Shown: positions 26,542 to 35,500 of the stretch, one piece after another
How positions within the stretch are numbered: the stretch's first letter is position 1
Layout of the letters: each line of letters begins with the position of its first letter
Source: Nannocystis sp.
GTDB lineage: Bacteria; Myxococcota_A; Polyangia; Nannocystales; Nannocystaceae
Direction of reading: 5' to 3'
NCBI GenBank assembly: GCA_016712315.1
Contig: JADJRG010000013.1
Coordinates: 2,454,001-2,518,000 of the forward strand
DNA: 64,000 nucleotides
Position numbers and translations under genes: made by a program
The notes under the pieces: model-generated
Told to the model about the DNA's origin: nothing
Databases searched by the model: none
What the model saw: only the letters and a program-made list of their open reading frames with translations

Positions 26542-27545
26542 GCGCGTTGTGTGGGGATGCGTTAGTGGAGGGTGAGGAGGAGTGCGACGAGGGAGAGCTG
26601 AATGGATCGGCCATTTCGTCGTGCCTGGGCGACTGTAGGGTAAATCGGTGCGGGGACGGGTTTGTGGGGGGAGGGGAGGAGTGCGATGAGGGGGACGATG
26701 AAAACCGGGATGATGGGGCGTGTATGGCGAGGTGCGTGCTGGCGGAGTGCGGCGATGGGGTGGTGAACGCGCCGATGGGATTTTTGGAGGAGTGCGATGA
26801 GGGGGCGGAGAACCGGGATGATGGGGTGTGTATGGAGGGATGTGTGCTGGCGGAGTGCGGGGATGGGGTGGTGAACGCGCCGATGGGGTTCTTGGAAGAG
26901 TGTGATGAGGGGGCGGAGAACGCCGACGATAGGGCTTGTACGATGGCGTGTGCGGTGAATGTGTGCGGGGATGGGAAGCTTCATGAGGGGGTTGAAGGGT
27001 GTGATGATGGGAACGTGGATGGTAGAGACGGGTGCTCGGCGGCGTGTGTGGAGGAGGTGGTGAGAGTGTTCGTGACGAGTGGGACCTTCAGCGGCGCGCT
27101 CGGCGGGCTCGAGGGGGCGGATCAGAAGTGCGCGTCCTCGGCGTTGGGGGCCGAACTGCCTGGGAAATACATGGCCTGGCTGTCGGACTCGGAGGCGTCG
27201 CCAGCGACCCGGTTTGGGCTCGATGAGGGGTTCGTCGGCCGGTTCGTGCTCGTGAATGGCGCGACGGTCGCGTTCGGGTGGGAGGATCTGGTGGACGGGG
27301 CGTTGGTGACGGGGATCGTGCTCGATCCGTTCGGAAATGTGAGCGACGGATCCGCCTGGACTGGGACGCTCGCGGACGGCTCGGCGGACCTTGATTCAGG
27401 CTCTTGTAGCTCGTGGAAGAGCTCCTCTCAGTCTTATAGCGCCCGCGTCGGGCTCGTCGGCTCTAAGTCTACAAGTTGGTCGAGTTGGACCTCGAGATTG
27501 TGTACAGAATTCGCTCCGCTTTATTGTTTTCAGGTCGAGTTCTAG
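26400..27545 (+). CDS. DUF4215/Cys-repeat lipoprotein with DUF1554-like domain (tandem copy 3)
   Basis: The GTG start and lipoprotein signal (VTVAFVALPQAC) are shared with copy 2. After PESDG the sequence diverges into five or six Cys repeats, two of which (EECDEGAENRDDGVCM type, about 26790-26930) are nearly identical internal duplicates carrying VVNAPMGFLEECDEGAEN. The DUF1554-like domain is more distant than in copies 1 and 2: FVTSGTFSGALGGLEGAD, YMAWLSDSEASPATRFGLD, and APLYCFQV at the end. This copy and copy 1 are probably the two older genes. It is the last gene before the pseudokinase. Confidence 0.8.
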   Translation: MRVDRGAPLVVTVAFVALPQACGRGEVEGEVTDAQGCRTIVLPESDGSALCGDALVEGEEECDEGELNGSAISSCLGDCRVNRCGDGFVGGGEECDEGDDENRDDGACMARCVLAECGDGVVNAPMGFLEECDEGAENRDDGVCMEGCVLAECGDGVVNAPMGFLEECDEGAENADDRACTMACAVNVCGDGKLHEGVEGCDDGNVDGRDGCSAACVEEVVRVFVTSGTFSGALGGLEGADQKCASSALGAELPGKYMAWLSDSEASPATRFGLDEGFVGRFVLVNGATVAFGWEDLVDGALVTGIVLDPFGNVSDGSAWTGTLADGSADLDSGSCSSWKSSSQSYSARVGLVGSKSTSWSSWTSRLCTEFAPLYCFQVEF

Positions 27546-27674
27546 TGGTTGATGTGACGCCAAGTCAGGTTGGTGGGCAGCAAGGGGTTTCGGGCTTGTG
27601 TAGTAGATTTGGGGCGTTGGGGCGGTGTTCGGGCTTCACTCTGGGGGGCGGGGTGGGTAGACTTGGGCTCGGGT

Positions 27675-29411
27675 TTGACTGTGCCGGCGGTTCCTGAGGT
27701 GATCTTTGGCGTCTTGGATGGCCGCTATGAGCTGCGGGAGCTGCTCGGGCGGGGGCCGAGGGGCGATGTGCTGCGGGGCTGGGATCGGCGGTCGGGGCGA
27801 GATGTGGCGGTGCGGGTGCTGGGGGCGCCGGGAACGCGCGGTCCGGGTGAGGAGGAGGGCGAGCGGGTTTTGCGGGCGATCGCGGCGATGGGGGCGGTCG
27901 ATCACCCGCATGTCGTCAAGATCCTCGACGCAGGCGAGGTCGAGGACGGGCGCCAGTATGTCGTGATGGAGCTGTTGGCGGGCGAGTCGCTGGCCCAGAC
28001 GCTGGCGCGGCTGCGACGGGCTGGCGAGGTGATGCCGCTGGAGCAGGTGGTGGCGATCGGGATCCAGCTCTGCGGGGCGCTCCAGGCGGCGCATGGGCGC
28101 GGGATCGTCCATGGTGAGCTGGCGCCGAGCCGGATCTTTCTCGTCAAGGAGGTGGACGGGCGGACCCACGTGAAGCTGCTGGATCTCGGGCTCGGGTCGC
28201 GGAGCGCCGCACAAGTCTCGCCGGCGGGGTCGGGCTATGAGGCCCCCGAGGTGGTTAGGGCGGGGAGCGAGGGCGCGGTGGGTCCGCTCGTGGACTTGTT
28301 CTCGCTGGGGGTCATTCTTCATGAGTGCACGACCGGGAGCGTGCCCCGGGGCGGCTCGCGCGAGCACGCTTGGGTCGCGACGGTGCCGATGTCGCGGCCC
28401 AGTGATGGCGCGCCGGGGGGGGATCTTGCGGCGGGGCTGGCGGCGGTGATCTCGCGGGCGACGGCGCCGCGGCCTGAGGACCGGCTCCAGAGCGCGCGCG
28501 CCCTCGGTGAGGCGCTGGCGACGTTGAGTTCGGAGCTGAACCTTAGGAAAAGTCGATCGGGGCGGCGGAGCGGGGAGCCGACGCTACGCGGGGCGTCGGA
28601 GGGCCTGCGCGGCCGCGGTGGTGGCCAGCATGACTCGCGATCAGGGCTGGGGTTCGTCGAAGAGGCCGCGGGCGTTGACGTTCGCGTCGTGGAAGACGCG
28701 GTGACGGGGCCGCCAGAGGGCGGCGAGGCGACGACTTCGACGCCGTGGGTTGCGGCGGGGGCCCCGCCCTCGTCGCGGCGTGAGAGCCGTGTGGGGGGCT
28801 GGGTGGCCGTCGCGTTGGGGGTGTTGGTGGTGGCTGCTTGGGTGTGGATGCCGCCGCAGACGCAGCAGGGGCCCCGCCGCGCGCCGCTTGAGATCATCTC
28901 GCTGAGGGCGGGCGCGCAGGCTGATACGAGCGTTGTGGAGGTGGCGGCGGCGCCAGCGGTGATCGGCGAGGTTGAGGTGAATGCGGAGGAGGAGGGGGGC
29001 GAGGACGGGGAGGCGAGGGGATCGGCAGCAGCGGCGGAGGACGCAGCGGAGGCGGACGCAGCGGAGGCGGACGTAGCGGCGGACGCAGCGGAGGCGGAGG
29101 CGGTCGCCCGGGCAGAGTCCTTGTGCTCGAGTTCTCTGCGGAAGGCGCTTGAGGAGGGGCAGTCGGCGGTGGCCAAGTGCTTGACGGGTAACGGTGTGCT
29201 GCTCGAGGAGGGACTGTCGGTGTCTGTGTTGGTGTCGGTGTCGGGCGCGGGGGGGGCGTCGGTCGAGGTGACGCGGCTGTCCCTGCCGAGCGGCGTCCAC
29301 TTGGATGCGGCGGTGAAGCAGAGGGTGAAGGGGTGCGTCGTCGACGCCTTGAAGGGGGTTGGTGTGGGTTGTTCGGTCGCGGCTTCGCGGAGCAAAAAAT
29401 ATGCGTTCTAG
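27675..29411 (+). CDS. Transmembrane pseudokinase (Ser/Thr kinase fold with lost catalytic residues)
   Basis: The kinase fold is clear (RYELRELLGRGPRGDVLRGW, YVVMELLAGESL, LLDLGLGS, GYEAPEV, VDLFSLGVILHECTTG) but key residues differ. The VAVK lysine is Arg (VAVR, about residue 47). The catalytic loop HRDxKPxN reads HGELAPSR (146-153), so the catalytic Asp, the Lys and the Asn are all replaced. It should not phosphorylate. Behind it lie a transmembrane helix (GWVAVALGVLVVAAWVW), Ala/Asp/Glu repeats and a C-terminal CSSSLRKAL...CLTGNG domain like that of the intact kinase. The start is uncertain: TTG 27675 or GTG 27681. Probably an allosteric partner or phosphoprotein platform. Confidence 0.82.
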   Translation: MTVPAVPEVIFGVLDGRYELRELLGRGPRGDVLRGWDRRSGRDVAVRVLGAPGTRGPGEEEGERVLRAIAAMGAVDHPHVVKILDAGEVEDGRQYVVMELLAGESLAQTLARLRRAGEVMPLEQVVAIGIQLCGALQAAHGRGIVHGELAPSRIFLVKEVDGRTHVKLLDLGLGSRSAAQVSPAGSGYEAPEVVRAGSEGAVGPLVDLFSLGVILHECTTGSVPRGGSREHAWVATVPMSRPSDGAPGGDLAAGLAAVISRATAPRPEDRLQSARALGEALATLSSELNLRKSRSGRRSGEPTLRGASEGLRGRGGGQHDSRSGLGFVEEAAGVDVRVVEDAVTGPPEGGEATTSTPWVAAGAPPSSRRESRVGGWVAVALGVLVVAAWVWMPPQTQQGPRRAPLEIISLRAGAQADTSVVEVAAAPAVIGEVEVNAEEEGGEDGEARGSAAAAEDAAEADAAEADVAADAAEAEAVARAESLCSSSLRKALEEGQSAVAKCLTGNGVLLEEGLSVSVLVSVSGAGGASVEVTRLSLPSGVHLDAAVKQRVKGCVVDALKGVGVGCSVAASRSKKYAF

Positions 29412-30666
29412 AGCCTCGGGGGTGTGGGTGTGCGCGGTGTGGCTCTTATACGCTTCGGTCGCGCTGGGCGCGGAGGCGCCTGAGGCCAGAGACTGTGTAA
29501 AAAAGGTCCGGGAGCTGTTTCGGCGAAACAGCCCCGAGGGCTACCTCGAGGCGGCGAGGGAGGCAGAGCGCTGTTGGGTGGTGGAGGGCCAGCCGCAGCA
29601 CCTCTATCACGCGGCGCAGGCGCGGGTGAACCTGAGGCACGGGGCGCACGCCGCGATCGATCTTGTGCGTTATAAACGACTCCTCCCGGCGAAGCGGGAT
29701 GACGGGGTGGTGCGGGGCTTGCTCGAGGAGATCTCGCGCGATCTGGTGGTCAGCGTGGGTCTGACGATCTCACCGGCGCCGTCGGGCGCGGGCGAGCTGG
29801 TGGCGGTGTTCTTGGCGGATAGCGGGGGGAGCGCGGCGGTGGATGAAACTCATAAGGTTATGAATGGTGAGGCTCGGGGGGAGATTATTTACTCTCAAGA
29901 AGAGCTGGCGGCGCTAGGTTGGCGGCTCTCGCTCGATCCGGGGGAGTGGCGGCTCGCGTGGCGGGATGGATCGCAGTGGGTGACGAAGGCGGATGTCTTG
30001 GTCGCAGAGGGGCTCTCGGTGACGCTTGAGCTGCCGCAGGAGGAGGCGTCAGCGCCGGCCCCGGAGGTCGAGGAGCGGCCGTCGGGGTTGTTCGGGGCGC
30101 GAGGAGCCGCGGAGCGGGCGGCGAGCGACGAGGCGCCGCCGACGTCGAGGCCAGGTGAGCGGCGTCCGGCGATGATCGTGGGTTTGGGGGCGGGGCTGAG
30201 CTTTGGAGTCGGGTTGGGGGTGCTCGGATACTCGGCTCGTATGGACCCGGGAGCGCTGTCGACGGGGCTGAGCGAGGCGGAGAACGCGGCGAGGGGGATA
30301 GCGATCGCGGATCGGGGGATGTACGGCTGGAGTGGGGGCGGGCTGGTCGGCGCCGGGATCGGTGGAGGTGTGGCGGCGGTGACCGCGCTGGCGCGGCCGC
30401 GGTGGGGTCTTCTGGTCGGAGAGCTTGGGGTGGGGGCGGCGGCGCTGGTCGGCGGGGTCGCTTGGTCGGCCAATGTTGTAAAAGATTATGAAATTTGGAC
30501 GAGCGATACTAAGGATATCGGCCTAGCGCCGCTGCTGTATGACGCTAGAACGCACTACCATAGCGACGTCGGCTCGGGGCTGCTGTTGGGGTTCGGGGCG
30601 GGGTTGATCAGCGGCGCGGCGGTCGCGCTGATCTGGCGGGCCGTGAGCGAGCGGAGGCGGCGTTGA
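29401..30666 (+). CDS. TPR-like protein with four C-terminal TM helices (paralogue 3)
   Basis: ATG at 29401 lies inside the end of the pseudokinase gene (11-bp overlap). A signal peptide (VWVCAVWLLYASVALGAEA) precedes a TPR-like part (GYLEAAREAERCW, LYHAAQARVNLRHGAHAAIDL), beta segments with LDPGEWRLAWRDGSQW, a Pro/Glu/Ser linker, and four membrane helices (IVGLGAGLSFGVGLGVLGY; GGGLVGAGIGGGVAAVTAL; LGVGAAALVGGVAWSANVV; LLLGFGAGLISGAAVALIW) ending in RRRR. Paralogue of the genes at 17115 and 22301. It lies between the pseudokinase and the CxxC-less thioredoxin, mirroring the order near the first kinase. Confidence 0.7.
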   Translation: MRSRASGVWVCAVWLLYASVALGAEAPEARDCVKKVRELFRRNSPEGYLEAAREAERCWVVEGQPQHLYHAAQARVNLRHGAHAAIDLVRYKRLLPAKRDDGVVRGLLEEISRDLVVSVGLTISPAPSGAGELVAVFLADSGGSAAVDETHKVMNGEARGEIIYSQEELAALGWRLSLDPGEWRLAWRDGSQWVTKADVLVAEGLSVTLELPQEEASAPAPEVEERPSGLFGARGAAERAASDEAPPTSRPGERRPAMIVGLGAGLSFGVGLGVLGYSARMDPGALSTGLSEAENAARGIAIADRGMYGWSGGGLVGAGIGGGVAAVTALARPRWGLLVGELGVGAAALVGGVAWSANVVKDYEIWTSDTKDIGLAPLLYDARTHYHSDVGSGLLLGFGAGLISGAAVALIWRAVSERRRR

Positions 30667-31469
30667 GCGAGCAGGGGCGGGAGCAAGGGCAGGAGCAGGC
30701 GGGGCCGCAGGGGTCGCGGGGCGGTTCATGGGCGGTTTATGGGTCGACTTGTCTGGTGATCGTGGCGGCGATGGTGGTGGTTGTGGGGCTGTGGTCTCGC
30801 CGGGCGGGGCCGGCCTGTGAGGGGCCGCCCGGGTGCGTGGAGGGGTGGTGGGTCGAGCTGCCAGCGCTCACGGTTCGGTATGGTGATCCCGAGCCGACGT
30901 TGGTCGTCGCGCTCTTTGTCGATCTTGAGTCGGCGGCGAGCAGACAGGTGTTTTCGGAGGTTACGGGGGTGATCGGGATCGGCGGCCTGGGGGTGCGCTC
31001 TTCTCTGTGGCTGCTGCATGCGCCGGCCGGTGGGTGCGTAGGCGCGTCGGCGAGCGCGCGCGGGTGCGTGGCGGCGCGGGCGGTGGAGTGCGCGGAGGCG
31101 GCGGCGAAGGGTCGAGGGGTGGAGGTGGCGGGGCTGCTCTTCGACGCGCAGTGGCCAGGGCCTGCGGAGGAGCGCGGCGAGGAGAGCTCGCTGAAGGCGC
31201 AGATCCAGCGCGCGGCCGCCATGATCGGGGTCGAGGATCGTGAGCTGTTCTTCGACCAATGTGTCGAGGCGGACCAGGCGGTCGCGGCGCGGGTCGCGGC
31301 GCAGTCGGCGTGGGCGCGTGAGCGCGGGTTGGTGGCGGCTCCCGCGGGGTTTGTGATGATCGCGTCGCGGCTGGCGGTGTTCGACGAGCGGCTGAACGAG
31401 GCGTCGCTGCGGCGGGTGGTCCGTTGTTTAGTGGACGAGGGCGACGCGTGTGAGAGGAGTCGCTCGTGA
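30663..31469 (+). CDS. Membrane-anchored DsbA/thioredoxin-fold protein without active-site cysteines
   Basis: A transmembrane helix (about residues 28-45, YGSTCLVIVAAMVVVVGLW) is followed by a domain that aligns with the DsbA half of the VKOR-DsbA protein. VALFVDLESAASRQVF matches VALFVDLSCPHCRREYE, so both Cys of CPHC are gone. CVAARAVECAEAAAKGRG matches CKAARAVECVEGMHEGKG, and VAAPAGFVMI matches the cis-Pro loop VAPPAALLI. It therefore cannot do thiol exchange at the usual site, though a Cys pair around CVAARAVEC is kept. The VKOR half is absent. TTG at 30663 overlaps the upstream stop (TTGA) and the 3' end overlaps the next start (GTGA). Confidence 0.75.
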   Translation: MSEQGREQGQEQAGPQGSRGGSWAVYGSTCLVIVAAMVVVVGLWSRRAGPACEGPPGCVEGWWVELPALTVRYGDPEPTLVVALFVDLESAASRQVFSEVTGVIGIGGLGVRSSLWLLHAPAGGCVGASASARGCVAARAVECAEAAAKGRGVEVAGLLFDAQWPGPAEERGEESSLKAQIQRAAAMIGVEDRELFFDQCVEADQAVAARVAAQSAWARERGLVAAPAGFVMIASRLAVFDERLNEASLRRVVRCLVDEGDACERSRS

Positions 31470-32548
31470 GGGATTGGGGGCTGACCCGGCAGGAGCGCTG
31501 GGGGCTGCTTATGGCGGGATTTCTGCTGCCGGTGGCGGCGGCGACGGTGGCGCGGTTGATGTTGGCCCCGCCGAGGGCGCCCGCGCCCGCGCAGGTGGCG
31601 GCGTCGGCCTCGATCCCCTGCGATCCGACGCGATTCTCGGCTGGAGGGGCGGGGTATTGCGCGGCGGGATCGATCTGTGTGGCGGGGTCGTGCCGCGCGC
31701 TGCTGTCGGAGGGCCGCTGCGCCGCGACAGGAGAGCGCTGCTTGACGGGGTCGTGTGAGCCGGGGCTGGAGCTGCAGGGAGGGCGCTGTGTGCGGCCGGA
31801 GGAGGCGAGGTTGGCGGCGTGGATGTGCCGCGGGTCGGCCGAGTGGGAGCGGACGATCGTGGAGATGAGGCGCGTCTGCGCGCAAGAGGCGGGGGAGCGC
31901 GACGCGTCGCTGACCGCGACTCGGTGCGGCGAGGCGCTGTGGGAGCGGGTGAATCGGACGAGCGAGGGCTTTGAGCGGGGCTTGCTGGAGCTGCCGGAGA
32001 CGTTCTCGGTGCACTTTCCCAACGCTGAGCCACGAGAGGCGCGGGGTGCGTCGCGCTGGCCCGATCCGGCGACGCGGGCGTTCTATAAGTCGGCCCTCGC
32101 GGAGCGCGCGAGGACGGGGCGCTTGGCCGAGGCGCGGGTGATCTTCGTGATCGGGCGGGCGAGCGTGCAGAGCGGTACCGAGGCGGTGAACGAGGCGCTG
32201 GCGCTGCGGCGCGCGGACTTGGTGGCGGCGCTGCTCGGGGAGCTGCTGGCAGGGGACGTGAAGATCCTCCGCTGGGCGATGGCGAGCAAGTTTCGGCTGC
32301 CGCTCAGCGAGTTTCAGCGGGGTGGGCACCCTGCGCCGGTCGCGTGGGATGAGGCGGCGTCAAGCCGCCTTCGGGCGCGTTTCGTGGGCGAGGAGGTGGC
32401 GGTGAGCCCGGCGGACGCGGAGGCGCTGGACGAGGAGATCAACCGCGTGGCGCTGGTGGTGCCGCTGGCCTGCGATGGGACGGAGCTGTTTCCCCGGCCC
32501 TCCTTTCGCGGGCGCCTGGGGGCGCGGCGGGGCGACGGGAGACTGTAA
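31466..32548 (+). CDS. Membrane-anchored Cys-rich protein with OmpA-like pattern (paralogue of 14664 gene)
   Basis: GTG at 31466 overlaps the previous stop (GTGA). One membrane helix (WGLLMAGFLLPVAAATVARLML) is followed by Cys repeats (CAAGSICVAGSCRALLSEGRC split at motif ends, CLTGSCEPG), then FSVHFPNAEP and ARVIFVIGRASVQSG...NEALALRRADLVAALL. These match SVHFPDGTP and KIVLTIARSSKGG...NLKYSRTRSEIVHKAL of the first paralogue, and LVVPLACDG matches IIVPLPCEL at the end. The R-A-D-L-V helix resembles the OmpA/MotB motif more closely than the first copy does. Probably a periplasmic anchor for the system; function unproven. Confidence 0.7.
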   Translation: MRDWGLTRQERWGLLMAGFLLPVAAATVARLMLAPPRAPAPAQVAASASIPCDPTRFSAGGAGYCAAGSICVAGSCRALLSEGRCAATGERCLTGSCEPGLELQGGRCVRPEEARLAAWMCRGSAEWERTIVEMRRVCAQEAGERDASLTATRCGEALWERVNRTSEGFERGLLELPETFSVHFPNAEPREARGASRWPDPATRAFYKSALAERARTGRLAEARVIFVIGRASVQSGTEAVNEALALRRADLVAALLGELLAGDVKILRWAMASKFRLPLSEFQRGGHPAPVAWDEAASSRLRARFVGEEVAVSPADAEALDEEINRVALVVPLACDGTELFPRPSFRGRLGARRGDGRL

Positions 32549-32560
32549 GGACGTGTGACG

Positions 32561-35500
32561 ATGATCAGGATCGTGATTGAACGCGCCGACCAACCGGCGA
32601 CCGTGCGAGTGTTCCCACAAGACTCGGTGACCGTCGGGCGGGCTAGCGGTGTGGACTGGTGCCTGCCGTTTCAGGACGTCTCGCGCGAGCACTGCCGCTT
32701 CTCGCGCGAGGGCGGGCGATTCTTCATCGAAGGCCTCAGTGAGCGCAGCCCGATCTATATCAATGGTCGGAGAGCCCACGGACTTACGACGATTACTCCG
32801 GAGGATCGGATCCGCTTCGGGCTCTGCTCGGCGCGGCTCGGGGCCGGGGGCGAGGAGAGGCGCGATATCGCGGCCGATGGCGAGGTCGATCGCGAGGCGG
32901 CGCCGGCCGCGGTGGAGCCGGCGCCAGCCGTGCGGGGGGGTCGCGGTGAGGTGCGTGAGGCCCGCGCTCCCGTGGAGCGACCTCCGGAGGCGGCGATCGA
33001 TGCGCCAGGGGAGGTCGCGACGCAGGCGCCAGCGGGGGGCGGTGCGCCCGGAGATATGTCAGAGATCGTGCACAAGGCGCTGCGTTGGCGCGAGCTCGAC
33101 CGGCCGCGGACGCACCTGCTGCGGGGTGAGCCGCTGCGGCGCGGAGAGGTATGGTTAGCCGCGGCGGGAGGGGGCGCGCTGGGGGCGGATGGGGCGCTTG
33201 TGCGGCAGTATATTGAGACGAGCGCGGGGATGCGGCGGATGAGGCGGCAGCAGCGGGGGATCGGCGCGGCGTTGATCGCCGGTGCGCTGCTCGGGGGGGT
33301 CGCGACGGCGAAGGTGCTGGCGAGCGAGGTGATCTTTGATGCTCAGGCGCTGCTCGGGCCAGGGACGCGGGGCTGTCAAGAAGGCGAGATGGCGCGCGCG
33401 AGGTCGCGCCTCAAGGGAGCGGAGCAGGCGAAGGAGGAGCGGGTGGCGATGATGCTGTCGCTCTACGCGATGAGGCTGGCGGAGGGGAGCCGGTGTCCGG
33501 AGGCGGCGGAGGTCGAGGCGGCGCTGCGCGACCGACTCGCGGGTTGGGGTGAGCAGGTGCTTGGGGTGCATCGTGAGGGGGGGGCTGTGGTCGCTGCGAT
33601 CTCGCCGGATCAACGATGGGCGGCGACGGCGCACGCGGACGGGGAGCTCTTGGTATGGAGCGTGGCTGAGGGGCTGGAGCCGAGGAAGGAGATGGGGATG
33701 AAGGCGCGCTCGCTCGCGTGGAGCCATGATTCACGCTATCTGATCGTGGGCGGTGCGGACGGCGCGGGGACGCTCTTGGGGGTCGAGCGCGGCGAGATCC
33801 GGCGTGTGGGCGCGCTCAGGAGTCACCTGGGGGCGATCTCGACGATCGCGGTGAGCCGCAGCGGTGACTTGATCGCGACGGGTGATCCACGCGGCCGTGT
33901 GCTCCTCTCGACGATCGCCGCGGGCGGCGCGCCAGGGGGCGAGGTCGACGTGTATGAGCTGGGGAGCGGGGCGCCGGTGCACCAGCTGTTCTTTGACTCG
34001 AGCGGGCAGCGGGTCTTCGGCCGGGTGGGCGATCGTGTGGAGATCTGGACGCTCGGCAAGGGCGGGCGGCTTGGCAGCCCGAAGCGTCTCAATAGTGACC
34101 TCAAGGTGACGACGATCGACGTCAGCCGCGAAGGAGACAGCCTGCTCGTCGGCGCCGCCTCGGGTCAGGTGTATCTGTGGTCGGGGAAGGGGTCCTCGTA
34201 TCAACCAAGGATGATCCACGACGGGACGGTCGGTATCAAACATGTGGCGTTCGTCCCGACCCGAGAGGCCGCGCTGATCGCGACCACGACGAAGAAGCTG
34301 CTGATCGTCGACTATCGCGCGCCTGTGCGCGGTAAGTCTGAGTACGGAAAGCACGTGTTCCAAGAGACAGCGGACGAGATCGAGCGGTTGATCGTCGATG
34401 GTTTTGGGGGGCGGGCGCTGGCGGTGCAGAGGGGGGGGAGCGAGCTGTTCGACCTGAAGACCCTCCGCCGAGCGCCGCTGGTGCGCCTCGGCGCGGGCGC
34501 GGGGCGTTGGGCCGCGGTGGGCTCGGCGGTAGGGCACTCGCGGGTCGTGTCTGGATCGGAGGACGGGCGCGTCGCTCTCTGGGACATCCGGGCCGATGAG
34601 GGCAGCGGAGGGGCGTTTGTGATGAATGACCACCGCGATGAGGTGAACGCGGTCGCGCTGGCGAGCGACGGCGCGACGTTGGTGAGCGGGGGGCGTGATG
34701 GGGTGGTGCGCGTGACGACGGTGAATGAAGGGAGCCTGAGTCCGCGGAGCGCGTGTGAGATCGGGGCGCCGATCGATCGGATCGCGCTGGGGGGCGAGAG
34801 GATCGCCGTCGCGGCGCAGCAGCGGGTCTTTGTGTGCAATGGGGCGGCCGAGCGGCCGACGCCGCAGGAGCTCGAGGGATCGATGGAGGTGATCGTCGCG
34901 ATTGAGTTCAGCCGCGGCGGCGACTGGTTGGTGGCGGTCGACCGCGGCGGCTCGATCTCCGGCTGGGAGAGCAAGAGCACGTCGATGGCGACGAAGGCGT
35001 CTCTGCGGGAGGAGGTGCGCGGGAGCGTGACCGATCTGGCGGTCTCCAGGGGGCACTTCGCGGTCTCCACGGCCGGCGAAGAGACGGGCTCGGTGGTGGT
35101 GTGGCCGCTCTCATCCGGCACGAGGCGGCGTGAGGAGAAGAGGGACCAAGAAGGCGCCGGGGACCAGTGGACGCAGGTGGCGCTGCACGTGGGCGGCCAA
35201 TACGTGGCCGCAGGGGCGAGTGAGGGGTCCGTGCGGGTGTGGAAGCTGGGAGAGGACGGATCCGCGGCCAAAAAGATGAAGCTGGCGGCGGCGGTCTCTT
35301 CGCTGGAATTCTCGCCGGATGAGGGGCAGATCAAGGTCGGCGCGGGCGATGTTTATGGGAATGTGGCGCTCTTGGAGGTCGGGTCGGAGAAGGAGCAGAA
35401 GCTGAAGCCTACGCAGACAGAGAACAATGAGGTCCGGATCGCCTTCGCCTCGCCAGACTCGTTGGTCGCGGTGATCGGCCACGAGGTGTTTAGGTACGAC

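Noticed and set aside
33731..35056. 441-residue open frame antisense to the FHA-WD40 gene
   Set aside because: Arg/Pro/His-rich composition, no motifs, and the plus strand has intact WD40 blades.
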